A stretch of DNA of 64,000 bases from Thioalkalivibrio paradoxus (GTDB taxonomy: Bacteria; Pseudomonadota; Gammaproteobacteria; Ectothiorhodospirales; Ectothiorhodospiraceae), in assembly GCA_011390565.1 (NCBI GenBank), contig JAABSC010000001.1:186001-250000 (forward strand). Reading direction: 5' to 3'. The position numbers were made by a program, and so were the translations under genes. Shown piece after piece: positions 1-8,829 of the stretch; within the stretch, counting starts at the first letter, position 1, and every line of letters starts with the position of its first letter. The notes below the pieces were generated by a model. The model saw nothing but the letters and a program-made list of their open reading frames with translations. It did not search any database and had not been told where the DNA came from.

Positions 1-2
1 GC

Positions 3-335
3 TTCGTCAGCTACTACCCGCATATGCAGGATCCGAATGCCCCGGAGCCCATGCAGGTGTATCGCTATGCAGCCGAGGCCGACCGCTTGACGATTCCCTC
101 CCTGATTTTCGTCGGGGACCAGGAGCAGTACCAGCGCAAGCGCGGCATCGATATGGCCGTGGCCAGCATGCAGGGCCGCGGGCTTCCGGTACACCTGGTG
201 ACGTATCCCGGCGTGGGACGCGGGTTCGATTTCCGGGAGCCGCCGGTGCGCACCTTCGCGGACGATCTTGCCACCCGCGATGCGCTGATGCGCGCGGCCG
301 GTTTCATGCGGCGGTCTCTCGGCGTGGCCGACTGA
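3..335 (+). CDS. Dienelactone hydrolase-family protein, C-terminal fragment (5' truncated by window)
   Basis: Frame is open to the window edge (FVSYYPHMQDPNAPEP...); DLH-like C-terminus (IPSLIFVGDQEQY..., YPGVGRGFDFR). Confidence 0.6.
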   Translation, partial: FVSYYPHMQDPNAPEPMQVYRYAAEADRLTIPSLIFVGDQEQYQRKRGIDMAVASMQGRGLPVHLVTYPGVGRGFDFREPPVRTFADDLATRDALMRAAGFMRRSLGVAD

Positions 336-389
336 GTGCGCGGCAGGATCCGTGGGGAACGTCGCGACGGTACCCCGGGTCACACGGGT

Positions 390-944
390 ATGGCGAATGT
401 TCAGGCGTGGGCGATGATCGCATGCCGGCCGTTGTGTGCGGCGGCACTGGCTGGGCTCATGACGGCCTGTGCCTCGGTGCCCGACGCGTTGCAGCCGGTG
501 CCCGAGACGCAGCCTGGCGTGGCTCAGGTTCAGGCCCACCCGGGCGATGCGATCGGTCGGACGGTGGTCTGGGGCGGTGTGGTGGCGCGGGTGACCAACG
601 AGGTCGAGGGTACCCGTCTGGAAATCGTCAGCCGTTCGCTGGACCGCAATCAGCGCCCGGCATCCGGTGATCGTAGCGAAGGGCGTTTCCGCGCGTTCTT
701 TCCTGGACTGCTGGATCCCCAGGTCTATGCACCGGAGCGCGAAGTGACGGTCCGCGGGCGGGTGATGGGGGTCACGCTGGACCGCATCGGTGCGTTCCCG
801 TACCCCTTCCCGGAGGTTGCCGCGGAGTCGGTGCACCTCTGGCCGGTTCCCGATCCGGAGATCATTCTCAGGGATCCGTTCTGGGATCCCTGGGGTCCGT
901 GGTATCGATCTCCATGGCATCCGTGGCATCCGGGGTTGCGATGA
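390..944 (+). CDS. Slp-family outer membrane lipoprotein with W/P-rich C-terminal tail
   Basis: Lipobox LMTACAS; Slp-like core (VVWGGVVARVTNEVEGTRLEIVSRSLDRNQRP...GRFRAFFPGLLDPQVYAPEREVTVRGRV). Start chosen at the internal Met (MANVQAW); ORF is open from 336. Confidence 0.75.
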   Translation: MANVQAWAMIACRPLCAAALAGLMTACASVPDALQPVPETQPGVAQVQAHPGDAIGRTVVWGGVVARVTNEVEGTRLEIVSRSLDRNQRPASGDRSEGRFRAFFPGLLDPQVYAPEREVTVRGRVMGVTLDRIGAFPYPFPEVAAESVHLWPVPDPEIILRDPFWDPWGPWYRSPWHPWHPGLR

Positions 945-1435
945 GCGTTCGGGCGGTTCCACCGATGTGGGTGCTTCCGCTTCTGCTCGTCCTTTCCGCC
1001 TGTGCGGCGGCGCCGCTCGCTCCGGTGCAGGGCCCGGTGGTCTCTCCCTCTGCTGCCGCCACCAGCGGCGCGATCGGTGCGGCGCAGCTCTGGGGTGGTG
1101 TGATCGTCGAAGTCCGAAACCTCGAGGACTCGACCTGGATTGAGGTGGTCAGTTACCCGTTGCATCGACAGCAGCCTCTGACGGGCGGCATGACCAATGG
1201 GCGTTTCCTGCTCAGGGCGCCCGGTTTTCTGGATCCGCTGGATCATCGCGTGGGCCGCCTCTTGACCGCGCGGGGCCGGATCAGTGGCTTCGAGGACGGG
1301 CGGATCGGTGAGGTGGCCTACCGGTTTCCCGTGCTCTCGGCGGAAGAGATTCACCTTTGGCCAGACAGTGCGGCCGGCGCAGCCCGGGGCTGGGGCGGGG
1401 TGCGTTTCGGGATCGGAATCGGGATCGGGCTCTGA
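941..1435 (+). CDS. Slp-family outer membrane lipoprotein (second paralogue)
   Basis: MSVRAVPP...LVLSACAAAP lipobox; WGGVIVEVRNLEDSTWIEVVSYPL...GRFLLRAPGFLDP; its start overlaps the stop of the preceding paralogue. Confidence 0.75.
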   Translation: MSVRAVPPMWVLPLLLVLSACAAAPLAPVQGPVVSPSAAATSGAIGAAQLWGGVIVEVRNLEDSTWIEVVSYPLHRQQPLTGGMTNGRFLLRAPGFLDPLDHRVGRLLTARGRISGFEDGRIGEVAYRFPVLSAEEIHLWPDSAAGAARGWGGVRFGIGIGIGL

Positions 1436-1448
1436 GCGCGCGGGCGGC

Positions 1449-2669
1449 TCAGCCGGTGCTTCCGAACAGGTGCCCGAAAATGCGCGCACCCCCGATGTAG
1501 GTCCCCATCGCCGAACCCAGTGTGGTGAGCAGAAACACCAGCAGCACCCGCGACACCCGGTTGCTCCACCATCCCTTCGGGTTGGTCGTGTCCTTTCGAA
1601 GTCGCGCGAAATCCCCGACTTGCGGTTTGCGCAGGTAAAGCTCGACGGCCGCGGCGACGAAGCCGACGCCGATGGTCGGATTCAGTGAGGTCAGCGGCGC
1701 TGCGAGTGCGGCGGTCACGATGGTCACCGGGTGGGCCAGCGCGATGATGCCCCCGACTGCCGCCAGGCCGCCGTTGATCATCACCCAGTCGAGCACCATC
1801 TGCAGGCCGAGCTCGGTGTTGCGGGTGAACCCGACGACAAAGCCCAGCAGGATGATGCCCACCACGATCCAGGGCACGTACCGGGGCCAGCGCGCCCGCG
1901 GAGGGGACTGGTCGAGCTGATTCAGGATCTGGTCGGGTGGTTGCTGTTCGAGCGTCGCGTAGCGTTCGATGCCCTTCAGATGCCCGGCACCCACCACGGC
2001 GAGAATCCGGCGGGTTCCGGCCCCCGCGGCCAGCCTGCGCAGGTGCGCCGCCATGTAACGATCGCGTTCGTCGATGAGCGGCAGATAGAGTTCCCGCGAC
2101 TGTTCCGCAAACTCGCTGAACGTGGACTCGAGCATGTCGCCCTGCTTCAGCCGCTCGATCTCGGATTCTTCGATTTTCTCCCGGCTCATCACGCTGGCGA
2201 ACAGTCCGCCAACGAGGCCCATGCGTTGCCACCAGGGCACCGCGCGATAGGCGCGACGCAGGGTCAGCCCGATGTCGCGATCGATCAGGGCCAGCGGCAC
2301 ACCCTGATCCAGTGCGCCGTCGATCGCCGCTCGCATCTCGGCGCCGGGTTCGATGCCGTATTGCTCGGCGAGGCGCTGCTGATACGCGCCCAGCGCCAGG
2401 CTGGCGGCGACCATCGGGGCCTGCCCGCGTCGGATTACGCTGAACAGGTCCAGCTTGCTCATCGCGTCGGGATCCAGCATCGCGCGCTGGCGGCTCAGGC
2501 AGAGTTCGATCGCAACCGTGTCGAACGCGCCGCTCGCGACGAGATCGGCCACGGTGCGGGCACTGGTCGGGGACACGTGCGCGGTGCCCAACAGCACGAT
2601 CTCGGTTTCGCCCAACTGCATCCGCAGGTGCGGTTCCTGGGCCAGCAATGCCTGGATGGTGTCGCTCAT
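1449..2669 (-). CDS. TraB/GumN (PrgY-like) family membrane protein
   Basis: N-terminal ETEIVLLGTAHVSPTSARTVADLV...VAIELC typical of TraB/PrgY; C-terminal TM helices. Confidence 0.8.
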   Translation of the reverse strand: MSDTIQALLAQEPHLRMQLGETEIVLLGTAHVSPTSARTVADLVASGAFDTVAIELCLSRQRAMLDPDAMSKLDLFSVIRRGQAPMVAASLALGAYQQRLAEQYGIEPGAEMRAAIDGALDQGVPLALIDRDIGLTLRRAYRAVPWWQRMGLVGGLFASVMSREKIEESEIERLKQGDMLESTFSEFAEQSRELYLPLIDERDRYMAAHLRRLAAGAGTRRILAVVGAGHLKGIERYATLEQQPPDQILNQLDQSPPRARWPRYVPWIVVGIILLGFVVGFTRNTELGLQMVLDWVMINGGLAAVGGIIALAHPVTIVTAALAAPLTSLNPTIGVGFVAAAVELYLRKPQVGDFARLRKDTTNPKGWWSNRVSRVLLVFLLTTLGSAMGTYIGGARIFGHLFGSTG

Positions 2670-2769
2670 CGGTCTTCGGAGTAAGGCAAACAGCCGACCA
2701 TCCTAGCGGGAAAGACTGAGAAGGGCGAACCGGCTCGGTTTGTCGAGACCCCGAGCGTCAGGTGAGGTG

Positions 2770-3597
2770 TCATGTCGAGGTGCTGCAGCCGCACCGCTTC
2801 TCATCGAGCCAGCGCAGCCAGCGTTCGTGAAGGGTTCGGGAACTGGCGGCAATGGCCGAGGGCTTGTGCAGCGAGCGTCGGAATACCGGGCCACCGTCGA
2901 GATCGGTCAGGTGCCCGCCGGATTCGGTCAGCATCAGCGCACCGGCGGCACAGTCCCAGAGTGCCTGGCCGCCGTGCAGGTAGAGGTCGGCGCGCCCCGC
3001 GGCGAGCCAGGCCCATTCCAGTGCGCAGGCGCCCAGGTTGCGCTGGGACCGGTAGGGTGCCTGTAGCGCCAGGGCCTGTGCCAGTGCGGGCGGCAGCCGC
3101 TTGAAATCGACCAGCGCGGTGCACTGCTCCAGACGCTCCGCGTCGAACCGGCGCGGTGGCGGGCGTTCGCCGTTCAGCAGCAGACCATGCGAACGTTGGG
3201 CGCTGAACATCTCATCCCGGACCGGGTCGTAGGTTGCGCCGAATTCGACCCGACCGTCGCGTATCAGCGCCGCCGATACGGCAAAAAACGGCAGGCCTCC
3301 GGCGAAATTGGTCGTACCGTCCAGTGGGTCGACCAACCAGAAATCCTCGCCACTCGCGAGGACCGCCCCCTGTTCCTCGCGCGGCTGCTCCTCGCTGAGC
3401 ACGTGCATGCCCGGAAAGAGTTCCCTTGCCAACTGCCTGAAGCGGGCGTCGACCGCGTGGTCGGCGCTGGTCACGAGGCTTCCGTCCGATTTTTCCGAAA
3501 CCGAGAGCCGGCCCCGGAATCGGGGCGAAAGTTCCTCGCGCGCGACGCCGCGCAGGCGATGGAGCAACTGGGCATACGGTTCGCTGATCGGAAGCAT
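2770..3597 (-). CDS. Inositol monophosphatase family protein
   Basis: Metal-binding motifs (LSEEQP, WLVDPLDGTTNFAGGLPFFAVS) and C-terminal WDCAAGALMLTESGG. Confidence 0.85.
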   Translation of the reverse strand: MLPISEPYAQLLHRLRGVAREELSPRFRGRLSVSEKSDGSLVTSADHAVDARFRQLARELFPGMHVLSEEQPREEQGAVLASGEDFWLVDPLDGTTNFAGGLPFFAVSAALIRDGRVEFGATYDPVRDEMFSAQRSHGLLLNGERPPPRRFDAERLEQCTALVDFKRLPPALAQALALQAPYRSQRNLGACALEWAWLAAGRADLYLHGGQALWDCAAGALMLTESGGHLTDLDGGPVFRRSLHKPSAIAASSRTLHERWLRWLDEKRCGCSTST

Positions 3598-3700
3598 CGG
3601 CAGCCGGGAAGGTTGGGGTGAGTTTCGCGGTGCGCCATCCGTCTTGCATGGAGCCCCGGGTCGGGTGAGCAGGCCGTGACCTTCCGCGTATCATACCGAC

Positions 3701-4054
3701 ATGACCGGACTCTTCGTCATTCTTGCCGTGGTGCTCGCAGTCGTCTACCTGAACGATGCCTGGCGCAGTCTCGAACGGGCCCGCAACGTGGCCCGTGACC
3801 TCTGCGCGCGTGCCGACGTACAGTTCCTCGACGGCAGCGTGGTGCCCGCTGGGGTCCGGGTCGAACGAATGGACGGGCGCCTCGGGCTCGTGCGTCGTTA
3901 TCGTTTCGAGTTCGCGACAGACGGCGCGGACAGGCATCGGGGGGAACTCTCGCTGCGGGGGCGCCGGGCGCACCGGGTCAGCATGGACCTGCCAAATGGG
4001 GGGCGCCTGCTCGATGACGGGCCCCCGGTCAAACCGGGAGAATTCCGGCCGTGA
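3701..4054 (+). CDS. DUF3301-type small membrane-anchored protein
   Basis: N-terminal TM helix followed by LNDAWRSLERARNVARDLCARADVQFLDGSV; gene order before oxyR. Confidence 0.65.
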   Translation: MTGLFVILAVVLAVVYLNDAWRSLERARNVARDLCARADVQFLDGSVVPAGVRVERMDGRLGLVRRYRFEFATDGADRHRGELSLRGRRAHRVSMDLPNGGRLLDDGPPVKPGEFRP

Positions 4055-4995
4055 CGCTGAACGAGCTTCGATACGTCGTGGCGGTGGCCCGTGAACGGCA
4101 TTTCGGGCGTGCGGCGGACGCCTGCCACATCAGTCAGCCATCGTTGTCGGTGGCGGTGCGCAAGCTCGAGGAGGAACTGGGCGTCACCCTGTTCGAGCGC
4201 GGCCATGGCGAGGTAACGGTGACGCCCGCTGGCGAGGCGCTGATTCTTCAGGCGCGGCGGGTGCTGGAAGAGGCGTCCGCCCTGCGCGAGATGGCAGCAA
4301 GGCAACAGAACCAATTGCTTGGACCCCTGCGTCTGGGTGCGATCTACACGATCGCTCCGTATCTGCTGCCGGAACTGATCCCGGTGCTGCACGATCGCGC
4401 GCCGGCGATGCCGCTGGTGATCGAGGAAAATTTCACCGCGCGCCTGCGCGACCGCCTGAAGGACGGCGAACTCGACGCGATCGTGGTTTCGTTGCCGTTC
4501 GAGGAACCCGGCGTGGTCACGTTGCCGCTGTACGATGAACCTTTCGTGGCGGTGCTGCCCGCGGCTCATCCGCTGAATCAGGACTCCGAACTCGCGCTGG
4601 ACAGCCTGGCCGACGCGAACCTCCTTCTGCTCGGCGCGGGACACTGCTTCCGTGACCAGGTCTTGGATCTGTGTCCGCGCTGCCTGCGCGTGGCCGGTAC
4701 CGAGGGTAGCGGATCAAGCAACCTGCAGGGATCCTCCCTGGAAACGATCCGTCACATGGTGGCGTCAGGCATGGGGGTGACCATCCTCCCCTGCACCGCT
4801 GCCGGAGCCGATCGCTACGCCCAGCGTCTGTTGGCCGTGCGTCGTTTCGAGGAGCCGGTGCCGAGCCGGCGCGTGGCGCTCGCGTGGCGCAGCAGTTTCC
4901 CCCGTCCGCAGGCCATCGAGGCTCTGCGGCGCGCGGTGCTGGAGACCGGGCTGAGTTGCGTGGAGTTCATTCAGCCCGGCCAGCGCCCGATCTGA
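4051..4995 (+). CDS. oxyR: Hydrogen peroxide-inducible genes activator (LysR family)
   Basis: LysR HTH (LRYVVAVARERHFGRAADACHISQPSLSVAVRKLEEELGVTLFER) and the redox Cys pair in GHCFRDQVLDLC. Confidence 0.93.
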   Translation: MTLNELRYVVAVARERHFGRAADACHISQPSLSVAVRKLEEELGVTLFERGHGEVTVTPAGEALILQARRVLEEASALREMAARQQNQLLGPLRLGAIYTIAPYLLPELIPVLHDRAPAMPLVIEENFTARLRDRLKDGELDAIVVSLPFEEPGVVTLPLYDEPFVAVLPAAHPLNQDSELALDSLADANLLLLGAGHCFRDQVLDLCPRCLRVAGTEGSGSSNLQGSSLETIRHMVASGMGVTILPCTAAGADRYAQRLLAVRRFEEPVPSRRVALAWRSSFPRPQAIEALRRAVLETGLSCVEFIQPGQRPI

Positions 4996-5015
4996 CACAC
5001 GCGGTCGGTGCCCGG

Positions 5016-5879
5016 TCAGGAAGCCGGATCGTGAGCCGCGATCCGTTCCAGGATCAGGCGTGCATCGCCTGCATCGAGGCCGTGTTCGAGGGGGCTCGGA
5101 ATCACGGTGGCGCGGCCGCGCAACGCGGGAACCTGATTCAGATCCTGGCTCCACGCGGGTACGAGGATGTCGCCTCCCATGCGAAAACCGGTGTTGCGAA
5201 CCACGGCGTCGTAGGTGATGTCCGGGTGGTTCTGCACATTCAGCCAGCCGAGGAGGTTGCCGGGCACGGGCGGCGCGAGGTCCATGAGCACGGCCCGGGA
5301 GTGCTGGATCGCATCGTAGTTTTCACCGCCGACCGCCTGTCGGGTGAGAATGCGGCGGAAGGGTGCGAACAGGCCCCGGTTGTCGGTTGCCTGGAGAGCC
5401 TGCACGGCGCGCGCGGTGCCCAGGTGCGGGCTGGCGATGGTAATCAGGTGCGTAACCGTCCCGGTTCCGCCGCGCACGAGGCTCAGGCGGCCCACCACCC
5501 CTCCCGCCGAGTGCCCGACGAGGGTCATGGGTTGACCCGGATGTTGCCGTGCGGCCGCGTTGCGCATCGCGGTGAGCCAGTCGGCCTGGAAGACCAGAGG
5601 CGCGTTCGCAGGGAGCGTGACGGTGTACACCACCTGATCTCCGGTCGCGTCGGGGCCCACCCGCTGCGGGTGGCCATTCGCGGCCGCGCGCCAGTCCCCC
5701 GCGTAGCGCCAGCCTGCTGATTCCAGCGCCGGAATGACGCCGGCCCGGTGGAAGCTCTGGCCATCCCCGAGGTAGCCATGCACCAGCAGGAGGACCGAAG
5801 CAGACGCCGTAGAGGTCCCGACTGTGAACAGGAGCAGAAGCAGGGCCGCGAGCAGGTGCTGTATCGTTTTCGATTTCAT
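5016..5879 (-). CDS. Secreted alpha/beta hydrolase (lipase-like)
   Basis: Signal peptide (MKSKTIQHLLAALLLLLFTVGTSTASA), LLVHGYLG, nucleophile elbow GHSAGG. Start chosen at 5879 because of an upstream GAGGA; ORF is open to 5903. Confidence 0.75.
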   Translation of the reverse strand: MKSKTIQHLLAALLLLLFTVGTSTASASVLLLVHGYLGDGQSFHRAGVIPALESAGWRYAGDWRAAANGHPQRVGPDATGDQVVYTVTLPANAPLVFQADWLTAMRNAAARQHPGQPMTLVGHSAGGVVGRLSLVRGGTGTVTHLITIASPHLGTARAVQALQATDNRGLFAPFRRILTRQAVGGENYDAIQHSRAVLMDLAPPVPGNLLGWLNVQNHPDITYDAVVRNTGFRMGGDILVPAWSQDLNQVPALRGRATVIPSPLEHGLDAGDARLILERIAAHDPAS

Positions 5880-5946
5880 GGTGCCTGTCCTCATCCGAAG
5901 CATGGTGGGCGTGTTGGGCGTTTCCCCACGGATACGTTATCCGCCT

Positions 5947-5973
5947 AGTATATTAGAAAATCCTGTTATACAA
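5947..5973 (-). promoter_or_regulatory. Candidate sigma-70 promoter for the lipase-like gene
   Basis: In an AT-rich patch, minus strand reads TTGTAT-N15-TATACT, about 70 bp upstream of the 5879 start codon. The -35 box is weak and the spacer short. Confidence 0.3.
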
Positions 5974-6040
5974 GTGAATTCCAGCGTGCGGCGGTTCCCG
6001 GGTTGGCTCCCCGGGACCTTCACGCACTACACTTGCGCCC

Positions 6041-7936
6041 GTGATCCGATTCGAGAACGTCGAACTGCGCCGGGGCGTCCAGGTTCTGGTCCACGGTGCC
6101 CGCTTCAGCATCCACCCGGGTTGGCGTGTGGGTCTGACCGGGGCCAACGGCTGTGGCAAGAGCAGCCTCCTGGCCGCGCTGCGCGAAGAACTTCTGCCCG
6201 ACGCCGGGGAAATCGACCTCCCGCAGGGCTGGGTGTGCGCACACCTGCCCCAGGAAGTGGCTGCCAGCCCACGTCGCGCCGTCGACTACGTGCTCGACGG
6301 CGATCCCCGGTTGCGCGAGTTGCAGGAGCGCTTGGCGAGTTGCGACGACGGCGAGGAACATGGCCGCCTCTACGCCGAGATCGACGCGATCGATGGATGG
6401 AGTGCCGAGGCCCGGGCGCGACAGCTTCTTTCGGGGCTCGGATTCGCGCCGGAGGATCCGGACCGGACGGTGGCGGAGTTCTCCGGGGGCTGGCGCATGC
6501 GCCTGGGGCTTGCGCGCACGTTGATGACCCGTTCGGACCTCCTGTTGCTGGATGAGCCCACGAACCATCTCGATTTCGAGACCATCCTGTGGTTGGAGGA
6601 GTGGCTGCGGCGGTACCCGGGAACCCTGATCGTGATCGCCCACGACCGTCGTTTTCTCGATGCGGTCGTGACCCACGTCGCGCACATCGAGCACCGCCAG
6701 GTACAGCTGTTCAACGGCAATTACAGCCAGGCGGAACGGCGGCGCGCGGAGATCATGGCGCAGAGCGAGTCCGCCGCCGTCAAGGTCGCCCGCGAGCGGG
6801 AGCACCTCGAGCGTTTCGTCGCCCGTTTCCGCGCCAAGGCATCCAAGGCCCGTCAGGCCCAGAGCCGCCTGAAGCGCCTGGAGAAGCTGGACGAAATCGC
6901 AGTGATCCGGGCGTCGCGGCCGATCCACCTGCACATTCCCGCTCCGTCACGACTTCCGGACCCGCTGCTGCGCCTGGACGACGCCTGCGTGATCACCGAG
7001 GGCAAGATCCGCCTGCACCCGACCACCCTGCGCCTGCGACCGGAGGACCGCATCGGGATCCTGGGACCCAACGGCGCCGGCAAATCCACGCTGCTGTCCC
7101 TGCTCGCTGGGAACCTCGAGCCGAGCCAGGGTTCCCGCGCGGTCGAGCCGGACCTGGCCGTCGGCTATTTCGCGCAGCATCAACGCGAGCAGCTGGATGA
7201 GGCGGCCAGCCCATTGCGGCATCTGCAACGCCAGGATCCGCGGGCCGGCGAACAGGAGTTGCGCAATCTGCTCGGTGGCTTCGGGTTTTCCGGTGAGCGC
7301 GCGGACCAGCCGGTGGCCGGTTTCTCGGGCGGCGAGCGCGTGCGCCTGGTCCTTGCGATGCTGGTCTGGCAGGCGCCCGCGGTGCTGCTTCTGGACGAGC
7401 CGACCAACCACCTGGACCTGGATATGCGCGAAGCCCTCGCCGAGGCGCTGGAGTCGTATGCCGGCGCGCTGGTGCTGGTGTCGCACGACCGCGATCTGCT
7501 GGGCCGGGTCTGCGACCGGTTCTGGCGCGTGCGCGGTGGCTGGATGGAGGAGTATGACGGTGATCTCGATGACTACACCCGCGAGTTCAGTTCCTCACAG
7601 CGAACCCGCGTCGATCCCGGTCCCGAGGCGACCGTGGGCGCTGGCGACCGCGATGGCCAGCGGGAACGCCGTCAGCAGGCGGCCCGGCAGCGGCAGGCAT
7701 TGCAGCCGCTGCGCAAGGCGGCGGAACGCGAGGAAGCCCGGTGCTCCCGTCTGCAGGCCGAACTCGACGCCATCGGCAAGGCCCTGGCCGATCCCGCGCT
7801 CTATGCACAGGGCGGGGATGGCGAGCTGCCGGCACTGGTGGAGCGGCAGGGCCGGCTGCGTCTGGAGCTGGAGGCCGCCGAGGCCGTGTGGATGGAGGCG
7901 CTGGAGACTCTGGAACGCGCGGGGTCGCTGCCGTGA
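6041..7936 (+). CDS. yheS: ABC-F family ATPase (YheS type)
   Basis: Two ABC domains (GANGCGKSS, GPNGAGKST; FSGGWRMRL, FSGGERVRL; LLLDEPTNHLD twice) with ABC-F linker RFRAKASKARQAQSRLK. GTG start. Confidence 0.88.
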   Translation: MIRFENVELRRGVQVLVHGARFSIHPGWRVGLTGANGCGKSSLLAALREELLPDAGEIDLPQGWVCAHLPQEVAASPRRAVDYVLDGDPRLRELQERLASCDDGEEHGRLYAEIDAIDGWSAEARARQLLSGLGFAPEDPDRTVAEFSGGWRMRLGLARTLMTRSDLLLLDEPTNHLDFETILWLEEWLRRYPGTLIVIAHDRRFLDAVVTHVAHIEHRQVQLFNGNYSQAERRRAEIMAQSESAAVKVAREREHLERFVARFRAKASKARQAQSRLKRLEKLDEIAVIRASRPIHLHIPAPSRLPDPLLRLDDACVITEGKIRLHPTTLRLRPEDRIGILGPNGAGKSTLLSLLAGNLEPSQGSRAVEPDLAVGYFAQHQREQLDEAASPLRHLQRQDPRAGEQELRNLLGGFGFSGERADQPVAGFSGGERVRLVLAMLVWQAPAVLLLDEPTNHLDLDMREALAEALESYAGALVLVSHDRDLLGRVCDRFWRVRGGWMEEYDGDLDDYTREFSSSQRTRVDPGPEATVGAGDRDGQRERRQQAARQRQALQPLRKAAEREEARCSRLQAELDAIGKALADPALYAQGGDGELPALVERQGRLRLELEAAEAVWMEALETLERAGSLP

Positions 7937-8782
7937 TCAGGGCGTGGCATCCGCTTCGGTGCAAAGCGTCGCGATTTCGTCACCGCGCAAATGGGGTTCC
8001 TGACGGAAATAGCTCGCCAGCTGCCAGTAGACATCAGGCAAGACGTCGAGCAGATAACCCGGCATGAAGAAAAAATACTCGCAGCAGACGGCCAGAAACT
8101 CGGCCGGGTCGGTGGCCGCGTAGGGATCGATCCTGGGTTCATCGCCGGCTTCGATTTCCGCGTTCAGCGCCGTGAAGGCCGCACTGAAGGTTTCGGTCCA
8201 CTCCCGCGCGGACATGCCCGCCGGCAACGGGGGGAAGCCGTTGACGCCACCGTTGGCGGCGTCCAGCGTATGCACCACTTCGTGCACGATCACCGCGCCG
8301 TCTTCCGCGATATCGCTCCAGGAAAGGACGACTGGTCCACGCTCCCACGCTTCCCCAGCCTGGGCCACGACCGCCTGGTGCTGAATGCCGTCGTCGTCCA
8401 TCCACTCCTGTTCGGGGGCGAAGGTATCGGGGTACACAACGAGCGTCTTCCAGTCCCGGTACGACCGGATTCCCAGGTACAGGATGGGGAGACAGGCATA
8501 GGCGGCGATCAGGTGCTGCTGCCAGGGACGCAGTTCGAAGCGGATGCCGACGAAGCGCTGACGGCCCAGGAATTCCCCGATGCGTTCGCGCAGGAGATCG
8601 AGCTCGGCCGGCGAGAGCCGTCCCATGAACGGGACCCGGTCGCGCAGCACGTGCCACTCGGCGTCATCGAGCGCAGACACCTGCCGTGTGCCGGGTCGCA
8701 GGCTGCGCAGCAGGGTGTCTAGCATCGATCGCAGGGGCTGGAGCATCATCTCACCATACGCAAAGTGACCGTGCGCGGTCAT
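7937..8782 (-). CDS. MtfA/M90-family zinc-dependent peptidase
   Basis: HEVVHTLDAANGGVNGFPPLP zinc motif; VVYPDTFAPEQEW...VVLSWSDI. Confidence 0.85.
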   Translation of the reverse strand: MTAHGHFAYGEMMLQPLRSMLDTLLRSLRPGTRQVSALDDAEWHVLRDRVPFMGRLSPAELDLLRERIGEFLGRQRFVGIRFELRPWQQHLIAAYACLPILYLGIRSYRDWKTLVVYPDTFAPEQEWMDDDGIQHQAVVAQAGEAWERGPVVLSWSDIAEDGAVIVHEVVHTLDAANGGVNGFPPLPAGMSAREWTETFSAAFTALNAEIEAGDEPRIDPYAATDPAEFLAVCCEYFFFMPGYLLDVLPDVYWQLASYFRQEPHLRGDEIATLCTEADATP

Positions 8783-8829
8783 TGCGGTATGTTCCCCGGC
8801 TTCGCGTCATCGGGTAAAGGAATTCACGC

